From Lepisosteus oculatus (Eukaryota > Chordata > Actinopteri > Semionotiformes > Lepisosteidae), in contig NC_090697.1 in assembly GCF_040954835.1 (NCBI RefSeq), positions 4,414,501 to 4,478,500 of the forward strand: DNA of 64,000 bases, given 5' to 3'. The number at the start of each line of letters is the position of its first letter. The first letter of the stretch is position 1. The position numbers were made by a program, and so were the translations under genes. The notes beneath the pieces are model-generated. The model searched no databases. It saw only the letters and a program-made list of their open reading frames with translations, and had not been told where the DNA came from. Shown piece after piece: positions 10,914 through 20,490 of this stretch.

Positions 10914-11942
10914 TCAGTGATTTTGAGGGAACAAATTAATTAGATCAGATGCTCCATCACATATCCTGAATTTTAATATTTCTTTCACTGACTTTTGAAA
11001 CCACGGATAAACCAAAGCATAAATAATAGGGTTAATTGCAGAGCTTACATTGACAACAAATATTAATGAATTAGTAACTGAAGAAGAGTAACTAAAATCT
11101 CCTTGAACTAGACTGCCAATGTAATATGGCAAGTAACATGTGAGGAATATAGCCATTACGATTCCTAATGTTTTGGCTGTTTTAATTTCAGATCTTCTGG
11201 AAACTTTACCATTGCTTCCATTTTGATAGGTCAGTTGCTCAGTTATCATTTTGATCAATTGTGCGTGCCTTTTGGCAACAATAAATATTTTCATATATAG
11301 CGCTATCATAACAGAGCAAGGCAAAATAAAAGTAGCTATATTGTCAACTATCACCCATGGTGCACTGATTTCAAAAGCACATTCTCCTAGACAGACATTT
11401 TCATCTACAGAGTTTACAAAATTAATATTACCAATAATAATCATCAACACATACAATACAGAGAATGACCAAATGAATATTATATATAGGGACATAACAT
11501 TAACTGTTATTTTATTATAATATTGCAGTGGGTCACACACAGCAAAATACCGATCAATACTTATGAAAACAACATTAATAAGAGAAACAAATGTAAGAAT
11601 GCCGAGAACTAAATAGAACATCGTACAAAATATCCTCCCAAAATACCAACAGGTTTCTATATATCTGATCATTGCCAAAGGCATCACAATCAGCCCTATT
11701 AGAAAGTCTGCCACAGCCAGAGAGAGCAGGAGGAGGTTAGTTGGTGTGTGGAGCTGCTTGAAGTGAGAGATAGAGATGATCACCATCAGGTTTCCACACA
11801 CTGTCAGCATCACCACTGATATAAAGAAAACATATAAAATTACGTAAACAGCTGTGGATCGAGTTTCTTTTGTGCAAGATGTATTGTCGGAAGCAAAGCA
11901 GTACTGCACTATTTGATATCCACCTACTTCATTTAAATCCAT
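10914..11942 (-). CDS. taar: divergent TAAR olfactory receptor, complete single exon
   Basis: 342-residue TAAR on the minus strand, starting MDLNEVGG. It keeps N-terminal cysteines 15 and 23, NTS glycosylation site at 20-22, HTPTN before TM2, CWYFGRIFC before TM3, DRY at 130-132, ECL2 CLGEC (184, 188), Pro in TM5, and the TM7-tail signature NPIIYALVYPWF. Position 3.32 is Leu113; Asp200 is at 5.42. Unlike its neighbours, TM7 reads FVVNVSSAINP, so the usual Trp 7.40 and Tyr 7.43 are Phe and Asn. TM6 has CYLPYY. It is the most diverged member here and probably an older lineage with different ligands. Upstream (12085-12130) a TTTATAAA core and a CAGGAGGGG motif echo the shared promoter module. 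Confidence 0.97.
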   Translation of the reverse strand: MDLNEVGGYQIVQYCFASDNTSCTKETRSTAVYVILYVFFISVVMLTVCGNLMVIISISHFKQLHTPTNLLLLSLAVADFLIGLIVMPLAMIRYIETCWYFGRIFCTMFYLVLGILTFVSLINVVFISIDRYFAVCDPLQYYNKITVNVMSLYIIFIWSFSVLYVLMIIIGNINFVNSVDENVCLGECAFEISAPWVIVDNIATFILPCSVMIALYMKIFIVAKRHAQLIKMITEQLTYQNGSNGKVSRRSEIKTAKTLGIVMAIFLTCYLPYYIGSLVQGDFSYSSSVTNSLIFVVNVSSAINPIIYALVYPWFQKSVKEILKFRICDGASDLINLFPQNH

Positions 11943-12084
11943 TATATGAGAAAAAAGAAAATCTTAAATACAAAAATTATATTGGAAAGATCTTGCTGAA
12001 AGGATATCAGAATTCCACTTCCTCTTCCTTAAAAATGCTACTTTTTTAGTTTTATCTTTCAAGTTTTGCTAGTATCTTCTTTGC

Positions 12085-12130
12085 TTCTCAATTTATAAAG
12101 TATTTCTAGTAGCCCCTCCTGCTGTTACTG
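12085..12130 (-). promoter_or_regulatory. candidate core promoter of TAAR 10914-11942
   Basis: On the minus strand: AACAGCAGGAGGGGCTACTA, then CTTTATAAATTGAG, about 150 bp before the ATG. Spacing and order match the AGCAGGAGG ... TTATAAATG module of the other TAARs even though the gene is diverged. Function inferred. Confidence 0.5.
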
Positions 12131-12517
12131 AGCTTGCCTGTGGGAACCAGTGTATTTCTTTTGGTTAATTAAGATGCGGTGAAGAGCCAAGAGATTTCAT
12201 TAGAGATCTAATCTGCTGTTCGTCTTTATTTGAATATTATCTTGAGAAGTACTGTAGCTACCGTTGTGATATGTTTAGAAAAAAAAAAGACAATCCAAAT
12301 ACCTTTACTTTAAAAGTTTTACTTTTTCAATAGAATTTGTCACAGATACAGTAGGTGAACTCTGCAGTATATGCAGGAACTACTTTTGTTTTTTTACACC
12401 ACCTAGCAATTATGAAAAAGCGCTAGGACCATTTTTCTTTTGACACAGGCTCTTTTTATCTCTTAAAACCACCAGTGCACCCACAGACCAGGCAAGGCAC
12501 TTCTCTTCTTCTACATA
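12131..12517. other. intergenic, nothing recognised
   Basis: No ORF, RNA gene or repeat recognised. Confidence 0.35.
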
Positions 12518-13575
12518 CAGATGGAGCCATTCAGAATGTGCATTAAATCTTATGAATGTGTTACAGGGGCTGAGCTTTGCTTCACCATCCCACAGCGAAC
12601 ATCGTGATTCACTGACCAAAGAAGATCAATAGGTAGCCCTTCTTGTGCATTAAATGTTAGTTTAAACTTTAGCTTCCTACAACAAAACTGTAAAATTTAT
12701 TCTGAAAATAGCTGAAAATAAAAATGAATTTCTGAACATCATGAACAATTTCAAATTATTAATATAAATATATTTATTTAGCTGGTTGTGGAAGGGTATT
12801 CCACTTTCTTCATAAACATAACTCGGTCATGTGATTATATTGGAAACATTTTGACGTGCTTATTTTAACTACTTTTTCTGTCATGATTGTTTCATTGGAA
12901 AATTGAAAATCTTGCTGCTCCCTTGCCAGTCTCTCTCCCTCATCTCAGTGGTGCTGGATACAAGTCGGTCAAACTGAGTGACAATTTGGTTCAGTGTTAG
13001 CATTGTTCTCGTTGCATAGACTACAACGGAAAAGGGAAAAGGTTTATTCCCTGCTGAATGGAAAAGAGGCTGTGACTGAGCAAATGGGTGAATACTAAAG
13101 ATGGAAAGTTAGTTTACTTAAACAGTAAGTAAAACTAACTTAAGTAAAACTTCTATAATAATTTATCTATAATACCTGTACCTGTACCTTAAAACATTAG
13201 AGCTTTTTACAAAGCATAGAAACTTAATATAATATTAAGTATTATACAAAGCATAGAAACTTAATATAGTCTGAATGAGCATGTCAAAACTTTTCCAAAA
13301 TAACCACAGTAAGTGACAAAGTGAAAAGCGTTGATGCATAAAATGAAGAAAGTTGAATACTGTTGTATATTTTTATTTAAACTACCACTACCAACCATAG
13401 ACAGTTTATATAATATATTTATATTCCTAAATCAATACTGTTTATGATGTTCAGAGACTTTATGGTTTATGCTCCTGTTATTTTTATTCTTAGCACTAAC
13501 TAACTGAAACTTCCCTTTAGTGGTAAAACTCCATATTAAGTGGATTTAAAGTGAATGAATTAAAGAAATTGATGC
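12518..13575 (+). mobile_element. degenerate CAGATG-family TIR element
   Basis: Begins CAGATGGAGCCATTCAGAAT after TA at 12516-12517. Later parts share words with other family members, for example the GGAAACATTTTGACGTGC stretch near 12840 (compare 33720 and 39745) and the CCCTTTAGTGGTAAAACTCC stretch near 13515 (minus orientation, compare 34480). No right terminus seen, no coding capacity. Confidence 0.4.
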
Positions 13576-13614
13576 AGATGTTTACAAAGAAAGTGGAATA
13601 TGGTAATACAAACA

Positions 13615-13672
13615 TCTCTATATTATATATATGTTATTATATATTATACTGTATATTATATATTATATTAGA
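13615..13672. repeat. TA/ATT-rich simple repeat
   Basis: Nearly pure TATAT/ATTATAT tract with no other content. Confidence 0.7.
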
Positions 13673-13728
13673 TCCTTAAATTGTTTTTGTTGTTAATGTC
13701 TTTGTTTTGTTTCTGTCTCTCAACAAAG

Positions 13729-13963
13729 ACAGAAATCAGGGTCATTCAGCCTGTCCAGACAAGGACTGCCAGGTAATGGAAAGAGCCAGGACTTCATCCA
13801 CAAACCACCCCCCTCACAGCAGCAGGAGCAGCGCTATTCTGAACTCATCTGTACGTTCACACTGCAGTGTCAACAGGAGATGGCAGGTACTGATGTGGAG
13901 TACATCACTCCTGGTAACCCAATGTTGATAAAGAAGACCAGGCCTGCTCTTGTGCTGGGATGA
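13729..13963 (+). CDS. candidate orphan terminal exon, unknown protein
   Basis: Unrecognised. An open frame runs from 13697 to a TGA at 13961-13963 and is markedly more GC- and Gln/Ser-rich than its AT-rich surroundings. A T/C-rich tract with AG at 13727-13728 (or 13731-13732) could be a splice acceptor. The predicted end reads DVEYITPGNPMLIKKTRPAL then VLG. It could be a last exon of a host gene, a captured cDNA piece or part of an unidentified repeat. No paralogue was seen in the window and no partner exon was found. Confidence 0.2.
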
Positions 13964-14335
13964 ACTAGACTGAAAACGACTTTGTTTTATGAAATGGTGA
14001 TTACAGTTCATCATCACTTTCGGTTTGTTTGTGTTTCACCAGTTATCTTATTATGCTATTTGACATTATTTGTTTGTATAGTGATGGACAACAACTAAAT
14101 TATTATTTTTCTTCTTCAATGTCCTTCCTACCCGTCAGCATTACAGTACATCACATGTCCGACGGGCTCAACGTGTGTCTTCGATAAGTGCTTTGGAAAC
14201 ATTACTGACGCTTAAAAAGTAGTGCGCAGGCCCCCTCTCGGTAAATCTGACCACAATATTAATCATCTTCTGCCACAATACCAACAGAAGATTAAACATG
14301 AAAAACTCTGTACAGCTCTGTACAAAATCTGTATA
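13964..14335. other. intergenic, nothing recognised
   Basis: No supported feature before the TIR element that starts at 14336. Confidence 0.35.
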
Positions 14336-15079
14336 CAGATGCAGCCATTCAAAGTGCGCGGCACAGACACGTACCAGAGGTAATTGGCTATGGCCTCGCG
14401 CGTCATGATACAAAACACCGCGGTACGTGATTGGTTGACAGACAGGGGCATTCGTGGTGCATTGGTCGGTCATAGAAAGATTTATATGTCTTTACTGTGC
14501 CCGTTTTAGTATTGAATATTTATATGGAATTGTACCGCTGAAGGCAAATCTTAGTAGTTGAGCATAAAAAGAATAGGAGCATACTGTAACGTGTGTGAAG
14601 GCCATAAATGATATTAATTTTGGAACATAAACATACAGTATATGGCTGGTCTCGGTACTTTAAAGAAAAAATACACACCAGTATTCCATTTCTCCCTAAA
14701 CATTTTAAGCATCGAAGTCTTTAACTAACGTGATACCGGAGTCAACAAGCATACTTTTAGAATTTGATTAAAAGGGAATATAATATGGAATTGCGTATCT
14801 AAAGAAATTAATAATTATATAATTATATTCATGTACCGCAACACAAGCCAGAATCCAGCCAGAGCCATGACTTTTTTTTTTAACAAACATTTTTTTGAAA
14901 AAATAAAACGTTTCCCTGGGTCAGAGATAAAACTTCACTCGCACCAAACAAATTTATATTTCTAAATATCACAACATGATCGAATTTAAGTCATTTTAAT
15001 AACAATGTCACCTAGGCGTTACAATATAAACATTTATATTGATTTAAATCGCAAACACGTGTTTAAATATATGTGTTTT

Positions 15080-15600
15080 TTGATTCACAATCAGACAAAT
15101 GCAACATAAATTAATATATTTGTCTTCTAAGTATCTTAATAAACTTTCAGCATAGCTTTCTCCCTGTTTAGATTTATTTTTCTTGGGTTGGGATCTTGGG
15201 ATCAAACGTGGAAAGATTAGATTGTAATCGTTTTTATTTTTTAAATACATTTTAGAAAAGTGTAATCTATACTAAAAAGCTGTACACCACCTGCTATAAA
15301 GATACATATTGTAATACTTTCGGGTTCAGATGGGATGGACACAAGAACTCAGACTTGCGGAGTTAAAGCAAGTTGAAGCCTTGATTCTATATATCACCTT
15401 TATAAGTGGCATCTCAAAGCAATACAGTAGATGTACAAACAGTTAAAAGGACCACAGATTTCAAAGTAAATACCCAACACTGATTGTACCCATCTGTCAT
15501 GGTAATAAAGCACCTTGAATTGAATTGAATTGAGAGAGAGGGGGGGGAGGGCGAGTGAGAGAGCACAGCCAGGACAATCAAATAAGATACACTCCATAGA
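15080..15600 (-). repeat. LTR-like repeat, second copy
   Basis: Colinear with 9935-10470 and including ATACTTTCGGGTTCAGATGG and a G-run near 15541. It sits directly inside the left arm of the 5.06-kb element, as the first copy sits beside another member of the same TIR family, so the two were probably copied together. Confidence 0.5.
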
Positions 15601-15839
15601 CATTCACAACAGCGACATATCATAAAACGTTTGCACATATTGTTCAATTATTACTTGTTTTTCAGGAAGTTAAAAAAACACTTGAATTGCTTATCCAGTC
15701 TCTCGAAATACAATTATTTTTCAAGCAATGCAACTAACGTCGGGCAACGTGTTTTTTTTAATCCAACATTGAGAGCCACATCTTAAATCTTGTCAGTCAG
15801 CTCTTTTTTCTCTATTTGAATTGTTGCGATTCAAACAAC

Positions 15840-16725
15840 TTGGGATAACAAGTGGTCTCAAAGTTACCGAGCTCACAGAGCTTCATCAACAGATGACAAT
15901 TTCCTTAGTCCTTCCTTAGTCTTTCTGAAATTGTCAGATTATGAGTGAATAAAAGCATTTTATTAAAAACACAAGTGTTTGTTTGGGAGCTATATTATGT
16001 ATTTTTCATATGTAAGATATAGTGATGTGTTCCTGCTTACACATCGCACGACTTTAAAAGCTAGAAAAACAGGTTTCGATTCACATTATCTGGCGAGCCT
16101 TGTTTTGTCATAGGACAGCACACTCTCTCTCGCTTGCCCTAAACAGACAATATACAGGGAGGAGGGCAAGGCATTATATGATAATATATGAATTCCATCA
16201 AGTCAGGCACCTGTGAATTTGCAGTATTCCCAGAAAGAGCCGCATCCCATCTACTGTTCCTCCAGAAAGCTTATGCAAAAGTGAAGGAATTAAATATGGA
16301 ATTAATATGGAATTTAACCGGTTTCACAGGTATTTTCAAAGTAGAAGGGGGTGAGATTTCCAGCGAAAGACAACCCCCCCTCCATCCAAAACCCAGTAAG
16401 TACTGTACTAACTAGTTAAGAAAGCTAGGCTCCTCAATGAAATCGCTTTAACATGCTAATGCGTTGGTGTAACAGTCCGGGCGTGGTATTGAAAATACCT
16501 GTGAAACTGGTTTAATTCGCCACAGCCAGCACTCCCACAGAGAGGGAGGTTGTACTTGCAGTGCATCGGTATAGATGGGAAAGCCAGAGCCGAGTCAAGT
16601 CTAGCCATGTGTGAGTCTAGTCTCACAGAGCTTTAACAGCAGATGACAGCTTGTGAGTTAGATTAAGAATGAATAAAAACATTTCATTAATAACGCCTTT
16701 GATTTGTCTGGGTGCTGACAAAGTA
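15840..16725 (+). repeat. two diverged direct repeats (15850-15985 and 16600-16715)
   Basis: Both share the words CTCACAGAGCTT, CAGATGACA and GAATAAAA-CATTT-ATTA followed by a G/T-rich tail. The spacing (about 740 bp) would fit the ends of a short unit, but no coding part lies between. The region near 16445-16480 also recurs at 61205-61240 (TTTAACATGCTAATGCGTTG). Confidence 0.4.
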
Positions 16726-16846
16726 AAAAACAATTACTTTTTGACAATGAAGAACTGTGTGTGTCTCTCTCTGCTGGCGTTTGTAATCGTTTTTATTTTT
16801 AAATACATTTTAGCAAAGTAATGTACCATAAAAGTGTTGTGAGACA

Positions 16847-17323
16847 TATTTGGGTTAACATGTTCAGTGTTCAGTGTGTGGTAATTTGTTTGGTGCAAGT
16901 GAAGTTTTATTTAAAATCTGACCCAGGGAAAAGTGTGGTGTGGACGGCTGAGGAGAGAATGCAGGCTCGCGCTGTGTCCGTTATTCTTTTTGTCTTTTTG
17001 AGCCAGTGAAAGCTCTGTTGTCCTTCACATGAATGCCTGAATCATTGTACCGAACCCAGGATTTTACAGTATTTTTTCTTTAAAATACCAATAACAGCAA
17101 CATACAGTTTACATAAGATGTTGATGTTCCAAAATTAATATCGTTTATGACCTTTATGACCTTCGTTATGCTCTTCGTTTATGTCTAAGCTGGAACACAT
17201 CATTATATCTCATTTTGTATTTCTTTTAATAAAAATCGTTTTCCCAGCCTAACAGTATTGTTGTTATTGTTTTTATCCTGTAAAGCGCTTTGAGTAGCCA
17301 CCTTTAAAGGAGCCATATACAAT
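16847..17323 (+). repeat. 477-bp perfect direct repeat, copy 1
   Basis: Identical, by base-by-base reading and without indels, to 17946-18422. Starts TATTTGGGTTAACATG and ends in CCATATACAAT. Contains the fish repeat word AAGCGCTTTGAGTAGCCACC near its end. Joined directly to the inside of a Tc1 fragment at 17324. Confidence 0.9.
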
Positions 17324-17945
17324 CTTGGCTGCATCTCTGATCAGTCTTCTCCTTGTCTGAGCTGAAAGTTTAGAGGGACGGCCAGATCTTGGTAGATTTG
17401 CAGTGGTCTGATACTCCTTCCATTTCAAGATGATCGCTTGCACAGTGCTCCTTGGGATGTTTGAAGCTTGGGAAATCTTTTTGTATCCAAATCCGGCTTT
17501 AAACTTCTCCACAACGGTATTACGGACCTGCCTGGTGTGTTCCTTGGTCTTCATGATGCTCTCTGCGCTTTCAACAGAACCTTGAGACTATCACAGAGCA
17601 GGTGCATTTATACAGAGACTTGATTACACACAGGTGGATTCTATTTATCACCATCAGTCATTTAGGACAACATTGGATCATTCAGAGATCCTCGCTGAAC
17701 TTCTGGAGTGAGTTTGCTGCACTGAAAGTAAAGGGGCCGAATAATTTTGCACGCCCCACTTTTCATTTTTTTATTAGTTAAAAAAGTTTCAAAAATCCAA
17801 TAGATTTCGTTCCACTTCACAATTGTGTCCCACTTGTTGGTGATTCTTCACATAAAATAAAAAATTTATATCTTTATGTTTGAAGCCTGAAATGTGGCAA
17901 AAGGTTGAAAAGTTCAAGGGGGCCGAATACTTTCGCAAGGCACTG
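17324..17945 (-). mobile_element. Tc1-like DNA transposon, 5' part only
   Basis: Minus-strand Tc1 element. The terminal inverted repeat lies at the high-coordinate end (CCGAATACTTTCGCAAGGCA near 17922-17941, ending CTG at 17945 with TA after it). The transposase N-terminus starts at 17554 (MKTKEHTRQVRNTVVEKFKA) with a paired helix-turn-helix DNA-binding region and the GRPSKLS linker, open for about 77 codons until the element stops abruptly at 17324. The DDE catalytic domain and the other terminus are absent, so it cannot code for an active transposase. Confidence 0.92.
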
Positions 17946-18422
17946 TATTTGGGTTAACATGTTCAGTGTTCAGTGTGTGGTAATTTGTTTGGTGCAAGTG
18001 AAGTTTTATTTAAAATCTGACCCAGGGAAAAGTGTGGTGTGGACGGCTGAGGAGAGAATGCAGGCTCGCGCTGTGTCCGTTATTCTTTTTGTCTTTTTGA
18101 GCCAGTGAAAGCTCTGTTGTCCTTCACATGAATGCCTGAATCATTGTACCGAACCCAGGATTTTACAGTATTTTTTCTTTAAAATACCAATAACAGCAAC
18201 ATACAGTTTACATAAGATGTTGATGTTCCAAAATTAATATCGTTTATGACCTTTATGACCTTCGTTATGCTCTTCGTTTATGTCTAAGCTGGAACACATC
18301 ATTATATCTCATTTTGTATTTCTTTTAATAAAAATCGTTTTCCCAGCCTAACAGTATTGTTGTTATTGTTTTTATCCTGTAAAGCGCTTTGAGTAGCCAC
18401 CTTTAAAGGAGCCATATACAAT
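17946..18422 (+). repeat. 477-bp perfect direct repeat, copy 2
   Basis: Second copy of 16847-17323. It begins exactly at the TA adjoining the Tc1 terminus and then continues into AAAGTTCATTATTATTAC, the natural tail of this repeat, which copy 1 lacks. Confidence 0.9.
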
Positions 18423-18559
18423 AAAGTTCATTATTATTACTATTGTTAATTTGCTGGACAGAGAGGAAAACATTATTACGCAGAAGACAATGATAGCGAT
18501 TTACGTTGCATTGTGCATTGTGCTGCTGTAATACAGTTTTAAATAATTAAAAGTCAAAA

Positions 18560-19395
18560 CAGTATCAGCTTTATTTATAGGTTTTAAATAAAGGCGATTT
18601 AAACACAATTTAAATCAATATAAATGTTTATATTGTAACGCATAGGTGACTATTCATTGTAATTAAAATGACTTAAATTCGATCATGTTGTGATATTTAG
18701 AAATATAAATTTGTTTGGTGCGAGTGAAGTTTTATTTAATCTCTGACCCAGGGAAATGTTTTATTTTTTCAAAGAAATGTTTGTTAAAAAAAAGTCATGG
18801 CTTCGGCTGGATTCGAACACGCAACGTGTGATGTAGGAGTCAGGAACCTAACCCACAGCGCCGCTGGCAATGTCACATGAAAAGCGTTGAAAAAGCCTTA
18901 CAAACATTATCAACAGACATCGTACATCGTGTACTTTTCTTGTGTTGCGGTACATGAATATAATTATATCGTTATTAATTTCTTTAGATACGCAATTCCA
19001 TATTATATTCCCTTTTAATCAAATTCTAAAAGTATGCTTGTTGACTCAAGTATCACGTTAGTTAAAGACTTCGATGCTTAAAATGTTTAGGGAGAAATGG
19101 AATACTGGTGTGTATGTTTTCTTTAAAGTACCGAGACCAGCCATATATTGTATGTTTATGTTCCAAAATTAATATCGTTTATGGCCTTCACACGCGTTAC
19201 AGTATGCTCCTATTCTTTTTATGCTCAGCTACTAAGATTTCCCTTTAGTGGTAATTTAAATCTTTCTACAACCGACAAACGGACCACGAGTGCCCCTGTC
19301 GGTCAGCCAATCACGTACCGCGGTATTTTGTGCGAGGCCATAGCCAATTACCTCCGGTACATGTCTACACCGCGCACTTTGAATGGTTGCATCTG
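18560..19395 (-). repeat. right inverted arm of the 5.06-kb element, with tRNA-like segment
   Basis: Inverted relative to 14336-15060. Compared with the left arm it keeps an extra stretch of about 90 bp (about 18795-18920) whose minus strand looks tRNA-derived: a TGTGGGTTAGG A-box-like word and GTGTTCGAATCC, close to the B-box consensus. The left arm holds only the end of it (near 14850-14870). No folding into an intact tRNA is claimed. Confidence 0.6.
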
Positions 19396-20087
19396 TAAAC
19401 ATTCAAACATTCACAAAGCATCTCATTCTTTCATGTTGTTGTCCCTCATTAAATGGAAGTACTTAAGTGACGTTCAGGAAGGATAAAGACAGCAATACAA
19501 TTTCACCCAACTGTTTCTAATCATAATCATCTTTGATTATTAGCTATATACTGTATGTCTAACATTAATACCTCTTTTCACATTAGTCCCATGCATCCCT
19601 CCTTCCATTTTATCTCCACGGTACAGCTACCTTTCAGTTAACTCCTTTCTGAATGTGTCCAATGGCCTGGGGGCTACTATCCTATCTAAAATACTCAAAA
19701 CATTCACAAAGCATTTGATTCTTGTTGTCATATAATGTAACACCCAAGTAAGCCCAAGCTCACAGTCCCTGGAAGTTTGACAACTGACAAGTGACTTCCA
19801 GCTAGGGTCCCAGTCCAGATGGGTCCTTTTTTGAGTAGTAGACTATAAGATACAGATGTTGGGAGCTTCACTATTGCAGGTGTCAAACATGGAGCCACTT
19901 TATGATGTCCTGGTTTGTTTCAGTACATATTTTGAAACAGTCTGAAACAGTCACATCTCAGATGCAGTTATTAAGACAGGAGACCAACGTTGTGGCACTG
20001 TTATTGTCTGTTCTAGGCAAGAGAAAGATTAAGAAAAATCATTTTTTACAAGCATTGAATACCTATCTTAATAATTACCCCTACTGA
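19396..20087. other. intergenic, nothing firm
   Basis: No coding feature or named repeat recognised. Confidence 0.35.
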
Positions 20088-20185
20088 TGCAATGATGACA
20101 GGAAGCATTGTGCTGTAATTGGTGTTATCTTTCATATGAGATGTTAAACTGGATTTGTGATTGTTTGTGGTCAATAAAGTGTTCA
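20088..20185 (+). repeat. fragment of the 5S-derived SINE body
   Basis: TGAGATGTTAAACTGG and TGTGGTCAATAAA match, in reverse, the body of the SINE copies at 48190-48230 and 35320-35370. Head missing. Confidence 0.5.
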
Positions 20186-20209
20186 TGGGAGTATTTCTTA
20201 GAACAGGTG

Positions 20210-20474
20210 GGTAGCTGTGTCAGCATGCGTAGGCTGCAAAGGAACAAGTAATAGGTTGTTACCTTTTGAGAGGTTGTAAAGGTTGTCACCTCTTGATTGG
20301 TCTATTTCTATCCCCTGCTCCCGCCTCTCACTCCTCGTCTTTCCCAGCCTTTGTTCTCCCGCTACATTACCTTTCCCTACTGCCTTGTCTCTCTCACACC
20401 TGAAGAAGGCTCCACGGCCGAAATGTTGTGTTTTCTTTCTTCTTTTTTTCAGCATGGAATAAACCTATTACTTG
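20210..20474 (+). mobile_element. short retroposon (GAAGAAGGCTCCACGG family) with 16-bp TSD
   Basis: Flanked by a 16-bp direct repeat TTTCTTAGAACAGGTG (20194-20209 and 20475-20490), as expected for target-primed retroposition. Contains CTGAAGAAGGCTCCACGGCC, GAAATGTTGTG, and ends GGAATAAACCTATTACTTG. The first 50 bp (GGTAGCTGTGTCAGCATGCG ... AGTAATAGG) are an inverted copy of the element's 3' end. No coding capacity. Related copies: 26264-26530, 37245-37312, 45290-45400, 50025-50090 and 60361-60559. Confidence 0.75.
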
Positions 20475-20490
20475 TTTCTTAGAACAGGTG

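Larger units (their letters stand above)
14336..19395. mobile_element. 5.06-kb composite TIR element with long inverted arms
   Basis: Both ends carry the CAGATGCAGCCATTCAAAGT terminus (right end in reverse with one mismatch) flanked by TA (14334-14335 and 19396-19397), consistent with a TA target duplication. Left arm about 14336-15060 and right arm about 18560-19395 are inverted copies over more than 700 bp, including CGCGGTACGTGATTGG, GAGCATAAAAAGAATAGGAG and TCTCCCTAAACATTTTAAGC. The centre (15061-18559) holds an LTR-like repeat, a pair of partial direct repeats and a Tc1 fragment inside a perfect duplication. No transposase of its own is visible, so it is non-autonomous. Confidence 0.65.

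Noticed and set aside
16821-18108. Two identical small frames (MFSVQCVVICLVQVKFYL)
   Set aside because: They are the same stretch of the 477-bp duplicated repeat, with no family resemblance.
18795-18873. A functional tRNA gene
   Set aside because: Only box-like words; the acceptor and anticodon stems do not pair by eye.
20198-20482. Frames in both directions over the retroposon
   Set aside because: The element has target duplications and multiple copies without conserved frames.
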